64,000 bases of DNA from contig OZ252016.1 in the NCBI GenBank assembly GCA_965247475.1, forward strand, positions 1,302,001 to 1,366,000, written 5' to 3'. Shown here piece by piece: positions 52,082 to 60,624 of this stretch. Position numbers and translations under genes: made by a program. Within the stretch, counting starts at the first letter, position 1, and every line of letters begins with the position of its first letter. The stretch is from G965247475 sp965247475 (GTDB lineage: Bacteria > Chloroflexota > UBA11872). The notes beneath the pieces were generated by a model. It was not told where the DNA came from, ran no database searches, and was given only the letters and a program-made list of their open reading frames with translations.

Positions 52082-53257
52082 ATGCAGATCACGTCGATAC
52101 GCCCCTACGTCGCGTCGGACGGGACGCGCAACGCCGTCTACGTGGTCATCGAGACGGACTCGGACCACATCGGGCTGGGTCAGGCGTACAGCGCGGGCCC
52201 AGAGCTTGCGGTGGCGGAGACTGTCAAGTACCTGGCCGAGTGGATCGTCGGACAGGACGCCACCCGCCGAGAGCGCATCTGGGCCGAGTGCTTCCGCGGC
52301 CTACGATTCCCGGCCGGCGCCGTGGGGTGGGCCGCGATCAGCGGGATCGACCTGGCGCTGTGGGACCTGGCCGGGAAGGCCGCCGATATGCCCGTCTACG
52401 AGCTGCTCGGCGGCGCCTATCGGGATCGCGTGTGGGCCTACTACGACGTCGAAACCCGCGACCTTGAGCAGATGGCCGAGGAGGCGCGCGCGGCGCAGGG
52501 GGAGCGTGGATTCACCGCCTTCAAGCTGTTTCCGTACGCGCACGAGGACGACATCCTGCCGTGGAACTCGATCTGCCGCGTGGTGGCCGCGCGGGTCGAA
52601 GCGGTGCGGGACGCGGTCGGCGATGACGCGGAGATCGGGGTGGACTTTCACGCCAAGATCGAGGAGCCCGCGCGGGCGGCCGAGCTGGCCACCTGGGTCG
52701 ATCCGTACCGGCCAATGTTCATCGAGGAGCCGATCCGTCCCGGCAGCCACACGGTGATGGCGGAGGCGCGCGCCGCGATGAGCATTCCCGTCGCCACCGG
52801 CGAGAGCCTGTACGGCAAGCACGAGTTCCAGGCGCTGATCGAGGCGCGAGGCGTGGACATGCTGCAACCCGATGTGCTGCTCTGCGGCGGCCTGACGGAG
52901 ATCCGAAAGATCGCGGCGATCGGCGAGGCGAACATGCTGTCAGTCGTGCCGCACAACCCGTTCGGGGCGCTGTGCACGCTCGTCACGACTCACTTCGGCG
53001 CGGCCACGCCCAACTTCCTGCTCATGGAGACGCCGCAGCTCGGCCTCGGAGGGACGGGCGGCCAGCAGGCCGAGACCGCCGCCGTGGTGGACACGTTCGT
53101 TCGTGGCGCGCCGCGGTTCGAGGACGGGCACTTCGCGCTGCCGGAAGGCCCGGGATGGGGCGCGACGCTCGATCTCGATGCCGTTGAACGGCACCCGTAT
53201 TCGCCCTGGCGCCGTCCCGTCCCCGACAAGGCGGACGGTGGATTCGGGTTCTACTAG
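52082..53257 (+). CDS. Enolase-superfamily dehydratase (galactonate dehydratase-like)
   Basis: The 391-residue protein has metal ligands Asp in IGVDFHAKIEEP, Glu in MFIEEPIRPG and Glu in VATGESLYG, and the active-site His in SVVPHNPFGALCT. The lysine of AFKLFPYAHED sits at the end of the second barrel strand. The DFH strand groups it with galactonate-type dehydratases, as with the gene at 26229, but the sequences differ strongly. ATG at 52082. The next gene follows after 12 bases. Confidence 0.87.
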   Translation: MQITSIRPYVASDGTRNAVYVVIETDSDHIGLGQAYSAGPELAVAETVKYLAEWIVGQDATRRERIWAECFRGLRFPAGAVGWAAISGIDLALWDLAGKAADMPVYELLGGAYRDRVWAYYDVETRDLEQMAEEARAAQGERGFTAFKLFPYAHEDDILPWNSICRVVAARVEAVRDAVGDDAEIGVDFHAKIEEPARAAELATWVDPYRPMFIEEPIRPGSHTVMAEARAAMSIPVATGESLYGKHEFQALIEARGVDMLQPDVLLCGGLTEIRKIAAIGEANMLSVVPHNPFGALCTLVTTHFGAATPNFLLMETPQLGLGGTGGQQAETAAVVDTFVRGAPRFEDGHFALPEGPGWGATLDLDAVERHPYSPWRRPVPDKADGGFGFY

Positions 53258-53269
53258 AAAGGATCGAGC

Positions 53270-54241
53270 ATGGCCTTTGAGCCCCGCTACTCCATCGCGC
53301 TGTATCACCACCTCGAGGAGCAGGACCGGCCGACGAACGCTCAGATCGACGATGCGTTCGCGCGGATCGATCAGATTCCCGACGTATCCGGCATCGAAGT
53401 CTTCAGCGGATCCGGCGTGACGGTCGACAACGCCGCCCACGTGAAGCGGCGGCTGGACGAGCGCGGGCTCTCAGCCTCGATGGTGCATCACGGCGAGCCG
53501 TACATCCGAGACACGCTCCCGGCCGCCGCATTTGCGTCCGGGGACGCCGGGACGCGCCGCCAGGCGATCGACATGTGCCTAACGGCCGTGGATGTCGCCG
53601 GGGCGCTCGATGCGTTGGGCATCTATGTGTTCACGCCGATGGACGGCGGCGACTATCCGTTTCAGCAGGATTTTCGAGCCTCGCGGCACGCCACCGAAGA
53701 CGCGCTCCGCCAGATCTGTGAGGCCGCCGGCGATCTGAAAGTCGCGCTCGAGTTCCGACCCTACCTGCCGCGCGGATGGGCGGTGGTCGGGTCCATGAGC
53801 AAGGCACTGGAGATCGCCGGGGAGCTCGGTCTGCCGAACCTCGGCATCCAGCTGGAGGTCAGCCACGCCCTCATGAGCCTCGAGAACGTGGCGCAAGCGG
53901 CGTGGGAGGCGGCGCGCCGCGGGCGCCTCTACCACACGCATCTGAACGACACCCAGCTGCCTCAGGATCTGTCCACGATCTTCGCCAGCCACCACCTGTG
54001 GGAAAGCCTCGAGCTGCTCTACTGGCTGCGCGAGGCCGACTACCCGTACTACCTTGGGCTCGATGTCGTGTGGACGCGGGAGGAATCGATCGGCAGCGCC
54101 AAGCAGTTCCTCGAGAACATCCAGTTCCTCTTCCGCGTGCTCGATGCGATCGACGACTCCGCCCTGCGACAAGCGATGGGTGATGGCGATATCCTCGTGT
54201 CCCAGTCGCTGATATGGCGCGCGCTGCGTGAGACGTCCTAG
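53270..54241 (+). CDS. Xylose-isomerase-like TIM-barrel protein (different subfamily)
   Basis: The 323-residue protein lacks the SQASYRW start of its neighbours and begins YSIALYHHLEEQDRPTNAQI. Probable metal ligands are Glu in VALEFRPYLPRG, His in LEVSHALMSLENV, the His pair in LYHTHLNDTQLP and Asp in YYLGLDVVWTREES. It resembles sugar isomerases of the rhamnose/xylose isomerase superfamily. ATG at 53270 is preceded by AAAGGA 8 bases upstream. It lies in the middle of the operon, so it is probably a pathway isomerase. Confidence 0.82.
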   Translation: MAFEPRYSIALYHHLEEQDRPTNAQIDDAFARIDQIPDVSGIEVFSGSGVTVDNAAHVKRRLDERGLSASMVHHGEPYIRDTLPAAAFASGDAGTRRQAIDMCLTAVDVAGALDALGIYVFTPMDGGDYPFQQDFRASRHATEDALRQICEAAGDLKVALEFRPYLPRGWAVVGSMSKALEIAGELGLPNLGIQLEVSHALMSLENVAQAAWEAARRGRLYHTHLNDTQLPQDLSTIFASHHLWESLELLYWLREADYPYYLGLDVVWTREESIGSAKQFLENIQFLFRVLDAIDDSALRQAMGDGDILVSQSLIWRALRETS

Positions 54242-54277
54242 GTTCGCTATGGGACCCGAAGCGCCGGAGCAACCGCG

Positions 54278-55204
54278 ATGAAGCTCGGAATGTCGCAGGC
54301 CTGTTACCGCTGGATCGCCTATCCGAGCCTTCGCCGCGACGATCTCGAGTACCGCAGATCCGGACGCCCACTGCCGTATCTCTCGACCGTGCGCCCGCCG
54401 CGCGAGGGCGAGAGCGAGGTCGCGTGGCTGCTCGAAAAGATATCGGAGCTCGGGCTCGATGCGCTCTACGTGCATGCGCGACTGCTCGTCGACAAAGCCG
54501 GCGCCGAGGCGTTCAAGGCAGAGATGGCCGATCGATCGGTCGAGCACATCGGCGGCATCGGATTCAACGTGGCGTCGGACGAGTCCGAGTGGGAGTCAGG
54601 CGGGTTCGAGAACGCGGCGGAGGAGATCCAGATCCTGGGCTGGTCGGGCGCGCGAATCGCGGCGGCCGTTCACAACGAACCGACGCGTCACAACCACTTC
54701 TCGCAGGACCCTCCGGTGGATGTCCAGATCGAGCGCGCGATCGCCAATTTCCGAAGCCTCATGCCGGTCTGTGAGAAGCATGGGGTCGTGCTGGCGTTCG
54801 AGAACCACCTGGACTACCGGATCAGCGAGATCGTCCAAGTCGTGGAAGCCGTCGACTCGCCCTGGCTGCGGATCAACTTCGATACCGCCAATCCGATCTC
54901 CGTGATCGAGGACCCCATGGACGCAGCGCGCATGGCGGCGAAATACACCGTGACGTCGCACCTCAAGGACATGCGCGTGCAGCCGGCCACGGGCACCGGC
55001 GAGCCGCGCGTCTACTGGGCGCCGCTCGGCCGCGGCGACGTGCCGATCGACGAGATTCTCGGGCTCTTCCATGCGGAGGCGCAGGACCCGTCGAACTTCG
55101 CCGCCTGCATTGAGGTGGCGCCGCCGCCCGATCACGATCCGGATGTGTGGGTGCGCGCCAGCATCGATTGGGTTCGGGAAACGTGCGGGCAGTACTTCAG
55201 CTGA
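54278..55204 (+). CDS. Xylose-isomerase-like TIM-barrel protein, SQASYRW family (copy 2)
   Basis: The 308-residue protein begins MKLGMSQACYRWIAYPSLR. It has the probable ligands Glu in LAFENHLDYRISEIVQVV, Asp in NFDTANP, His in VTSHLKDMRVQ and Glu in ACIEVAPPP. It is the shortest of the three family members in this run. ATG at 54278; the next member starts 13 bases after its stop. Confidence 0.82.
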   Translation: MKLGMSQACYRWIAYPSLRRDDLEYRRSGRPLPYLSTVRPPREGESEVAWLLEKISELGLDALYVHARLLVDKAGAEAFKAEMADRSVEHIGGIGFNVASDESEWESGGFENAAEEIQILGWSGARIAAAVHNEPTRHNHFSQDPPVDVQIERAIANFRSLMPVCEKHGVVLAFENHLDYRISEIVQVVEAVDSPWLRINFDTANPISVIEDPMDAARMAAKYTVTSHLKDMRVQPATGTGEPRVYWAPLGRGDVPIDEILGLFHAEAQDPSNFAACIEVAPPPDHDPDVWVRASIDWVRETCGQYFS

Positions 55205-55217
55205 GGGTGGCTATCTC

Positions 55218-56225
55218 GTGAAACTTGGACTCTCGCAGGCCAGCTACCGGTGGATGTGCTATCCGCACCTGCGGTACGACACGCCGGAGTTTCGGTACTC
55301 CGAGCGGCGGCTCCCCTACTTCAACTCGGTGGACCCGCCCGAGGATCTGTACAACTTCGTCCCCTGGCTGGTGGAGCGTGTGGCCGCGCACGATCTGCGG
55401 TCGCTGTACCTGCTGGCGGGGTGGCTGAAGGATGACGACGGCGCTCGTGCGTTCGGGACGGAGATGCGGAACCGCGGGCTGAAGTACCTTGCGGCGGTCT
55501 CGGTGAATCTCGCCGCGACCGAGGACGAATGGGGCGACGGTCGGTACGACCGAGCGGCCCGCGCGAACAATGACCTCAGGTACCGCATATCCATCGCAAA
55601 CTCGGGTTGGACTGGGGGCACGCAGTTCGAGCGCGCGGCCCGGTCCATCGAGCTCGCCGCGCTCGCGGGCGCCAAGATCATCGTGGTGGTGCATCAAGAG
55701 GCGACGCTGCACAACCATTTCACCAAGGATCCGCCGATCGGCGAGCAGCTCGATCGAATCGTCCGGAACATGCGGACGCTGGTGCCGGTGGCCGAGGAGC
55801 ACGGCGTGGTGATGGCGCACGAAGCCCACATGGACTACCGCGTGTCCGAGCTGATCGACGTGCTCGAGGCCCTGGGATCGCCGTGGCTGCGCCACAACTT
55901 CGACTTCGCGAACTCGATCTCCGTCATCGAAGATCCGCTCGACGCGGCGCGGCGCGCGGCCAAATACACCGTGATGACGCACATCAAGGACATGCGGATC
56001 GAGCCGAATCCCACCATCGGCGAGCCGATCTTCTATCACACGCCAATCGGGTTGGGAGACGTGCCTGTGCGCGAGATCCTCGGTGTCCTCCAGGCCGAGG
56101 CGCCGGACCCCGACGGCCTGCAGAATTGCCTGGAGATACCCACAATGCCCGAGTACGACGCGGAGGCATGGGTGGTCGAGAGCCTGCGCTGGCTGCGATC
56201 GGAGTGCGCCGAGTTCTGGACATGA
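55218..56225 (+). CDS. Xylose-isomerase-like TIM-barrel protein, SQASYRW family (copy 3)
   Basis: The 335-residue protein begins MKLGLSQASYRWMCYPHLR from GTG at 55218. The probable ligands are Glu in MAHEAHMDYRVSELIDVL, Asp in NFDFANS, His in VMTHIKDMRIE and Glu in NCLEIPTMP. FENH has become HEAH, so the first ligand environment differs from copies 1 and 2. It also has an insert around YRISIANSGWTGGTQ. Its stop overlaps the aminotransferase start by four bases (ATGA), so translation is coupled. Confidence 0.82.
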   Translation: MKLGLSQASYRWMCYPHLRYDTPEFRYSERRLPYFNSVDPPEDLYNFVPWLVERVAAHDLRSLYLLAGWLKDDDGARAFGTEMRNRGLKYLAAVSVNLAATEDEWGDGRYDRAARANNDLRYRISIANSGWTGGTQFERAARSIELAALAGAKIIVVVHQEATLHNHFTKDPPIGEQLDRIVRNMRTLVPVAEEHGVVMAHEAHMDYRVSELIDVLEALGSPWLRHNFDFANSISVIEDPLDAARRAAKYTVMTHIKDMRIEPNPTIGEPIFYHTPIGLGDVPVREILGVLQAEAPDPDGLQNCLEIPTMPEYDAEAWVVESLRWLRSECAEFWT

Positions 56226-57583
56226 GGGCGTCGGCGACGCCCGCCAGGCCGAGCGAAGGCGCCTCCGAAGCCGACGCGCACTTTGGGAACGCGGCGCAAG
56301 TGCTGGTGGGCGGCGCGTCCGGCTCGGCGCGCATCAACGCGGCGCTCGGCCGGCCGATGCTGGCGGCGAGCGGCGACGGCGCCTGGTTCTCGGCACCGGA
56401 CGGCCGCCGCTATCTCGACCTGTGGTGCGCGTACGGCGCCACGGTGCTCGGCCACAATCACCCGGCGGTTCGGCGGGCAATCGAGACCGCGCTGGACACG
56501 GGCGTGATCCACGGCCCCGAGACACCGCACCAGGCGCGGCTGGCCGCGCGCCTGGTGGACCTGGTTCCCAGCGCGGAACTGGTGCGCTTTGCGAACTCGG
56601 GCACCGAGGCGACGTTGGCGGCGATCCGGCTTGCCCGAACGCACACGGGCCGAACCAAGATCCTCAAGTTCGAGGGGCACTTTCACGGCATCCACGACCA
56701 CGTGCTGTTCAGCGCCCACCCGGGGCCGCGAGAGCCCGCGCCGGGCCGGCTGCTCGAGCCCGAGATCGACTCCGGCGGCGTCCCCGCGGCGCTCGCGGGC
56801 GCCACGCTGGTGGCCCCCTGGAACGACCTCGCCGCGGTCGAGCGCGCGTTTGCCGAGCACGGCGACGACCTGGCCGCCGTGATCATGGAGCCGATCAACT
56901 ACAACTCAGGCTCGATGCTCGCCGACCGGGAGTATCTGCGCGCGGTGCGCGAGATCACGCGCGATCGCGGGACCGTGCTGATCTTCGACGAGGTCCTGTC
57001 GGGATTCCGCACCGGGCTCGACTGCGCTCAGGGCTTCTATGGCGTGACGCCGGACGTGACGCTGCTCGGCAAGGCGATTGCCAACGGCGTCCCGATCGCG
57101 GTGATCGCGGGGCGCCGGGAGGTGATGGAGCGCTTCAGCCCGCTGGGGTCGGCGGCCCATAGCGGCACCTATTCGGGTCACATCTTCGGCGTCCTCGCCG
57201 CGCTGGCAACGCTGGACGTGCTGGCCGCGCCCGGCTGGTTCGACGGTCCCGACGGCGTGTTCGCGATTGGCGAGCGGCTGTGGGGTGGGATGCGCGAGAT
57301 ATTCGCCCGCCACGGCGTTGCATGCCGGGTGCAGGGTATCGGCACCCGGTTTGGACTGATGTTCGGGAGCGATCCCGATCGGCCAATCAGCGACTATCAG
57401 GAAGTCGCGCGGCACGACTCGTCGATGCTGACGCGATTCGTGCGCGCGTGCTTCGAGCGTGAGGTCTACTTTCACGCCTACGACGTAGTAGTGGGGCACC
57501 ACGGATTCGGCTCCGCGCACGGATGGAGCGAGGTGGAGACGGCGCTCGACCGCATGGACGCGGCGACCGCGACGCTGGTCTAG
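56222..57583 (+). CDS. Class III aminotransferase, glutamate-1-semialdehyde aminomutase-like
   Basis: The 453-residue PLP enzyme has YLDLWCAYGATVLGHNHPAV, FANSGTEATLAAIRLAR, FEGHFHGIHDHVL, LIFDEVLSGFRTG (Asp to the pyridine nitrogen) and LLGKAIANGVPIAV with the Schiff-base Lys284, followed by SGTYSGHIFGVLAAL. It is similar to HemL but lies in a catabolic operon, so amination of a keto sugar or oxo acid is more likely than a role in heme synthesis. The ATG at 56222 overlaps the previous stop, and I prefer it to longer upstream readings. Confidence 0.87.
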   Translation: MRASATPARPSEGASEADAHFGNAAQVLVGGASGSARINAALGRPMLAASGDGAWFSAPDGRRYLDLWCAYGATVLGHNHPAVRRAIETALDTGVIHGPETPHQARLAARLVDLVPSAELVRFANSGTEATLAAIRLARTHTGRTKILKFEGHFHGIHDHVLFSAHPGPREPAPGRLLEPEIDSGGVPAALAGATLVAPWNDLAAVERAFAEHGDDLAAVIMEPINYNSGSMLADREYLRAVREITRDRGTVLIFDEVLSGFRTGLDCAQGFYGVTPDVTLLGKAIANGVPIAVIAGRREVMERFSPLGSAAHSGTYSGHIFGVLAALATLDVLAAPGWFDGPDGVFAIGERLWGGMREIFARHGVACRVQGIGTRFGLMFGSDPDRPISDYQEVARHDSSMLTRFVRACFEREVYFHAYDVVVGHHGFGSAHGWSEVETALDRMDAATATLV

Positions 57584-57587
57584 CGGC

Positions 57588-57851
57588 TCACTCCTCGCGG
57601 GGCTGGCGGTCGGGCGGGTGCTGCTCGGGGTCTTCGCCGCCGATCGGCGCCTCCGCCTCGTACACCAGCGTGTAGACCGCGGTCATCCCACCCCAAATCG
57701 ATCCACCCATGTTCACCTTCATGTCCACGATGTCCGCGCCCGCTTCGCGCAGCTCGGCCAGCACGTCCTTCAGGTCGGGATTCCTCCGACGCCGGCCGGG
57801 CAGCCGGACGCCGCTCACGGGTATCTCGCATGTCCTGGTGAACCTCGGCAC
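57588..57851 (-). CDS. Small protein of unknown function
   Basis: The 87-residue reading has a central part that looks like a real domain: NPDLKDVLAELREAGADIVD followed by KVNMGGSIWGGMTAVYTLVY. Codons in this part have strong G/C at third positions although no other gene constrains the DNA. GTG at 57851 is the start. The ends are charged and probably disordered. It converges with the aminotransferase gene, 4 bases away. I do not recognise a family. Confidence 0.55.
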   Translation of the reverse strand: MPRFTRTCEIPVSGVRLPGRRRRNPDLKDVLAELREAGADIVDMKVNMGGSIWGGMTAVYTLVYEAEAPIGGEDPEQHPPDRQPREE

Positions 57852-58009
57852 GGCGGGCGTCCTCTCGCGGGGTGGCCAGCAAACTAGTCGGGAATCGGCG
57901 CCGCGATTCTACGCCGGTCGGGGTTGGGCAGTCGTGTCTTCGCTCGCGAGGCGTGCGATGCACGGCCGTGTACCCTTTGGGCCTACGGCCGGTCGTGGGG
58001 GGATACGGG

Positions 58010-59029
58010 ATGGTGCTGGACAGCCGCAAGTGGGACGCTCGCTACGGGTGGAATGTGCTGGCGGAGCACGCGTCGGAGTTTGAGGACTACATCGCGATCA
58101 CCACGCCGAGCGCATGGGCGGCCGTGGAGGATCGGCTGCCGAACCCTCCGAAGCACGTGGAGTTCCAGCAGGGCATGGGCGAGCGGTACCTGGAGCCGAT
58201 GGTCCGCGAACTCCCGGATGCCAGCCAGGTCATCGCGTTCGGGGGCGGCAACGCGCTCGACGTCGGCAAGTATGTCGCGTGGCAGCACCAAAAGCCGTTC
58301 ATCATGGTTCCGACGATCGTCTCCACCGGCGCCATCTTCCAGGCCCCCGTCGCGATTCGGCGCTCCGATCGGTTGGAATTCGTCTTCGACACCGTCGCGC
58401 CGGAGTATCTGCTGCTCGACTTCGGCGTGATTCGGCGGGCGCCCGCGCATCTCAACTGCGGCGGCATGGGGGAGTGCATCTGCCAGCTGGGCGCGGTCGG
58501 CGCGTGGCGCTGGTGGGACGCCCAGGGGCTTGGAGGGCCTGCGTTCGATCCAGCGGCGGCCGCGCAGACAGAGGCGTGGGTGCGCGAGCGAACCACGGCC
58601 TTCAGCGAAGACCTCGACGATGCCGGTCAGCCGGGCGAGGTTGGCATCACGATTGCGTCGGAGATCAACCGGCAGCGATACGACCTGCCGACCCACGGCG
58701 ATGTGCCTGGCCGCAGCGTGGACCATCCCTTCATCATCGCGTTCGAATGGGTCAACGGGCGCGAGGTCATTCACTCACAGGGTGTCGGCCTTGGCGCGCT
58801 GGTCAACGCGTACATCTACGAGTCGGACTTCGATGTCATGAAGGGCTACCTGGAGGCCTGCCGCGTGCGCTATCGGCCCGCCGACATCGGATGCACGCGT
58901 GACGAGGTGCGCGAGACGCTGGATCGGATCAACGAGCCGGTGGGCGCGGACTCTCCCGAGAACTGGTTCCACAAGCGAACGATGGACGACGCGATGTTCG
59001 AGCGCATGATGGCGGCGATCGAGGCCTAG
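58010..59029 (+). CDS. Glycerol-1-phosphate dehydrogenase-like (iron-alcohol dehydrogenase superfamily), copy 1
   Basis: The 339-residue protein begins MVLDSRKWDARYGWNVL and has VIAFGGGNALDVGKYVAW for NAD binding, MVPTIVSTGAIFQ, and LNCGGMGECICQLGAVGAW, RSVDHPF and VIHSQGVGLGAL for the metal site (Glu, His, His). EgsA/AraM-type enzymes usually have Asp where this protein has Glu in GMGEC; Glu is usual in 3-dehydroquinate synthase-type members. ATG at 58010 directly precedes the conserved block. A close paralogue is at 62779. The substrate is probably a phosphorylated or acidic ketose. Confidence 0.82.
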   Translation: MVLDSRKWDARYGWNVLAEHASEFEDYIAITTPSAWAAVEDRLPNPPKHVEFQQGMGERYLEPMVRELPDASQVIAFGGGNALDVGKYVAWQHQKPFIMVPTIVSTGAIFQAPVAIRRSDRLEFVFDTVAPEYLLLDFGVIRRAPAHLNCGGMGECICQLGAVGAWRWWDAQGLGGPAFDPAAAAQTEAWVRERTTAFSEDLDDAGQPGEVGITIASEINRQRYDLPTHGDVPGRSVDHPFIIAFEWVNGREVIHSQGVGLGALVNAYIYESDFDVMKGYLEACRVRYRPADIGCTRDEVRETLDRINEPVGADSPENWFHKRTMDDAMFERMMAAIEA

Positions 59030-59036
59030 CACCCGA

Positions 59037-59065
59037 CGCGCGCCGCCCGTGCCGGGCGGCGCGCG
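59037..59065. terminator. Bidirectional terminator hairpin
   Basis: A perfect 13-bp stem (59037-59049 with 59053-59065, CGCGCGCCGCCCG and its complement) closes a 3-base TGC loop. It lies between two convergent genes whose stops are 8 and 4 bases away, so it would serve both. There is no T-run. Confidence 0.72.
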
Positions 59066-59068
59066 CGG

Positions 59069-60493
59069 TCAGTCGCGGACCCAGGTCGACTTCGGATCCA
59101 CGTCCCCCCGCAGCAGGATGGCCTTGCGCGCCTGCGCCACACGCACGCGCCGGTCGATCTCCTGGAGGTCCCAGTCGCGCAGCGCGGCCTGGCTGAGCTC
59201 CGCGATCACATCCGCGTACGCCGGATCGCCCGCCAGGTCCTCGAACTCGCCGGGGTCCGACTCGAGGTCGTAGAGCTCGAACGCCTCATCCAAGTACGCG
59301 TTGAGCTTGTAGCGACCGCGACGAATCATGCGGCCGGGGATGTCGTTCCCGTGGGCCGTGAACTCGGCGATCGCCTGGCCGTCGCTCTCGGTGTCCGAAC
59401 CGTCCAGCACGCCGGCCAGGCTGGTGCCGTCGAGATCGTCGGCGTCGTCGCCGGCAATGTCGAGCACTGTCCGCACCAGATCGATAATCGATGTGACCTG
59501 ACCGATGCGGCGGCCGGGCGCCACCCGGCCCGGCCAGGAAACGATGATGGGCACGCGGGTCGAATCGTCGAAGAAGCAGGACTTGTTCCACATGCCGTGC
59601 TCGCCGGCCATCTCGCCGTGGTCGGACAGGTAGACGGTGAACGTGTTGTCGGTCAGCCCGTTCTCGTCGAGCGCCTCCACGACGCGACCGACGTTCGCGT
59701 CGCAGAAGTCCACCATGCCGTAGTAGGCGGCGCGCGCCCTGGCGACATCGTCGTCGGGAACGCCCTCGAGCAGACCCATGAACCGCCGCAGCCGCTGGTT
59801 GAACGGATGCAGTCGGTCCAGGTGACCCGCAGGTATCTCGGGCAGGTCGGCGTGCTCGGGGAAGTACCGGCTGAAGTACGGCTCCCGAACGGTGAACGGC
59901 AGGTGCGGCATCAGATATCCGACGGCCAGCGCCCAGGGCCGCTCGTGGCGCTCCGGCTCCGACAGATACTCCGTCGCGGCCACCGTGACCGACTCGTCGT
60001 ATCGCTGATAGTCGGAGTCGCCGGGACCCGCCGCTTTGATGAAGGGAACGCGCGGCGAGAGCTGGTCGCCGCCGCGCTTGGGGTCCGGCGCCCACGCGAT
60101 CAGCGGATCCCATCGCCCGACTTGATGATCGCCGACGAGCTTGCGCGCGAACCCGTGGTGCACATCGGGTCCGATGAAGTGCATCCGACCCGCCATGGTG
60201 GTCTCGTACCCGAGGGCGTTGAGCCGGTGCGGCCAGGTAGGCTCGCCGGTCGGCAGTTCGGAGGTGTTGTCCCAGACGCCGACGCTGCTCGCGTAGCGTC
60301 CGGTCATGAACGAGGCGCGCGACGGCACGCAGAGCGGAAAGTTGCAGTAGGCGTTCTCGAACACCGCCCCGCCGTCGGCGAGCCGCTGCATGGCGGGCGA
60401 CTGGACGGCCGGGTGGCCGTACGGTGAGCTCATCCGCGGGTTGTGCTCGTCGGACATGATGATGAGGATGTTCGGCTTCGAGTCGGCGGCCAT
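59069..60493 (-). CDS. Sulfatase (alkaline phosphatase superfamily, type I)
   Basis: The 474-residue protein begins SKPNILIIMSDEHNPRMSS, with the metal-binding Asp-Glu pair. It has the formylglycine motif LCVPSRASFMTGRY, where Cys55 would be oxidised by a maturase. Later motifs are MAGRMHFIG, GYLMPHLPF, VYLSDHGEMAGEHGMWNKSC (metal Asp-His and the Lys) and a short C-terminal subdomain. The pattern is close to choline sulfatases and other small-molecule or sugar sulfatases. No signal peptide follows from ATG at 60493, so it would act on imported substrate. No maturase gene is seen in the window. Confidence 0.9.
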   Translation of the reverse strand: MAADSKPNILIIMSDEHNPRMSSPYGHPAVQSPAMQRLADGGAVFENAYCNFPLCVPSRASFMTGRYASSVGVWDNTSELPTGEPTWPHRLNALGYETTMAGRMHFIGPDVHHGFARKLVGDHQVGRWDPLIAWAPDPKRGGDQLSPRVPFIKAAGPGDSDYQRYDESVTVAATEYLSEPERHERPWALAVGYLMPHLPFTVREPYFSRYFPEHADLPEIPAGHLDRLHPFNQRLRRFMGLLEGVPDDDVARARAAYYGMVDFCDANVGRVVEALDENGLTDNTFTVYLSDHGEMAGEHGMWNKSCFFDDSTRVPIIVSWPGRVAPGRRIGQVTSIIDLVRTVLDIAGDDADDLDGTSLAGVLDGSDTESDGQAIAEFTAHGNDIPGRMIRRGRYKLNAYLDEAFELYDLESDPGEFEDLAGDPAYADVIAELSQAALRDWDLQEIDRRVRVAQARKAILLRGDVDPKSTWVRD

Positions 60494-60624
60494 ATGCGCA
60501 TCGGTTCCACTGCTCGTGTCGCGGCGCAACAATACGCGGAACGCGCGCACCTCGCAGGCGCCATGGCGATCCACGCCGAGCGCACGGACGGGCGATGTCT
60601 GAACGCGGCACCGGATGATCTGAG

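Noticed and set aside
55607..56221. Upstream start for the aminotransferase (205 extra residues)
   Set aside because: The extra part is in an alternative frame of the TIM-barrel gene and has no similarity to any fold; ATG 56222 overlaps the preceding stop in the usual coupled manner.
56222..57583. HemL (glutamate-1-semialdehyde aminomutase for heme synthesis)
   Set aside because: The motifs are compatible, but the gene is coupled to a sugar-isomerase-like gene in a catabolic operon and no other heme gene is near. I kept a family-level name.
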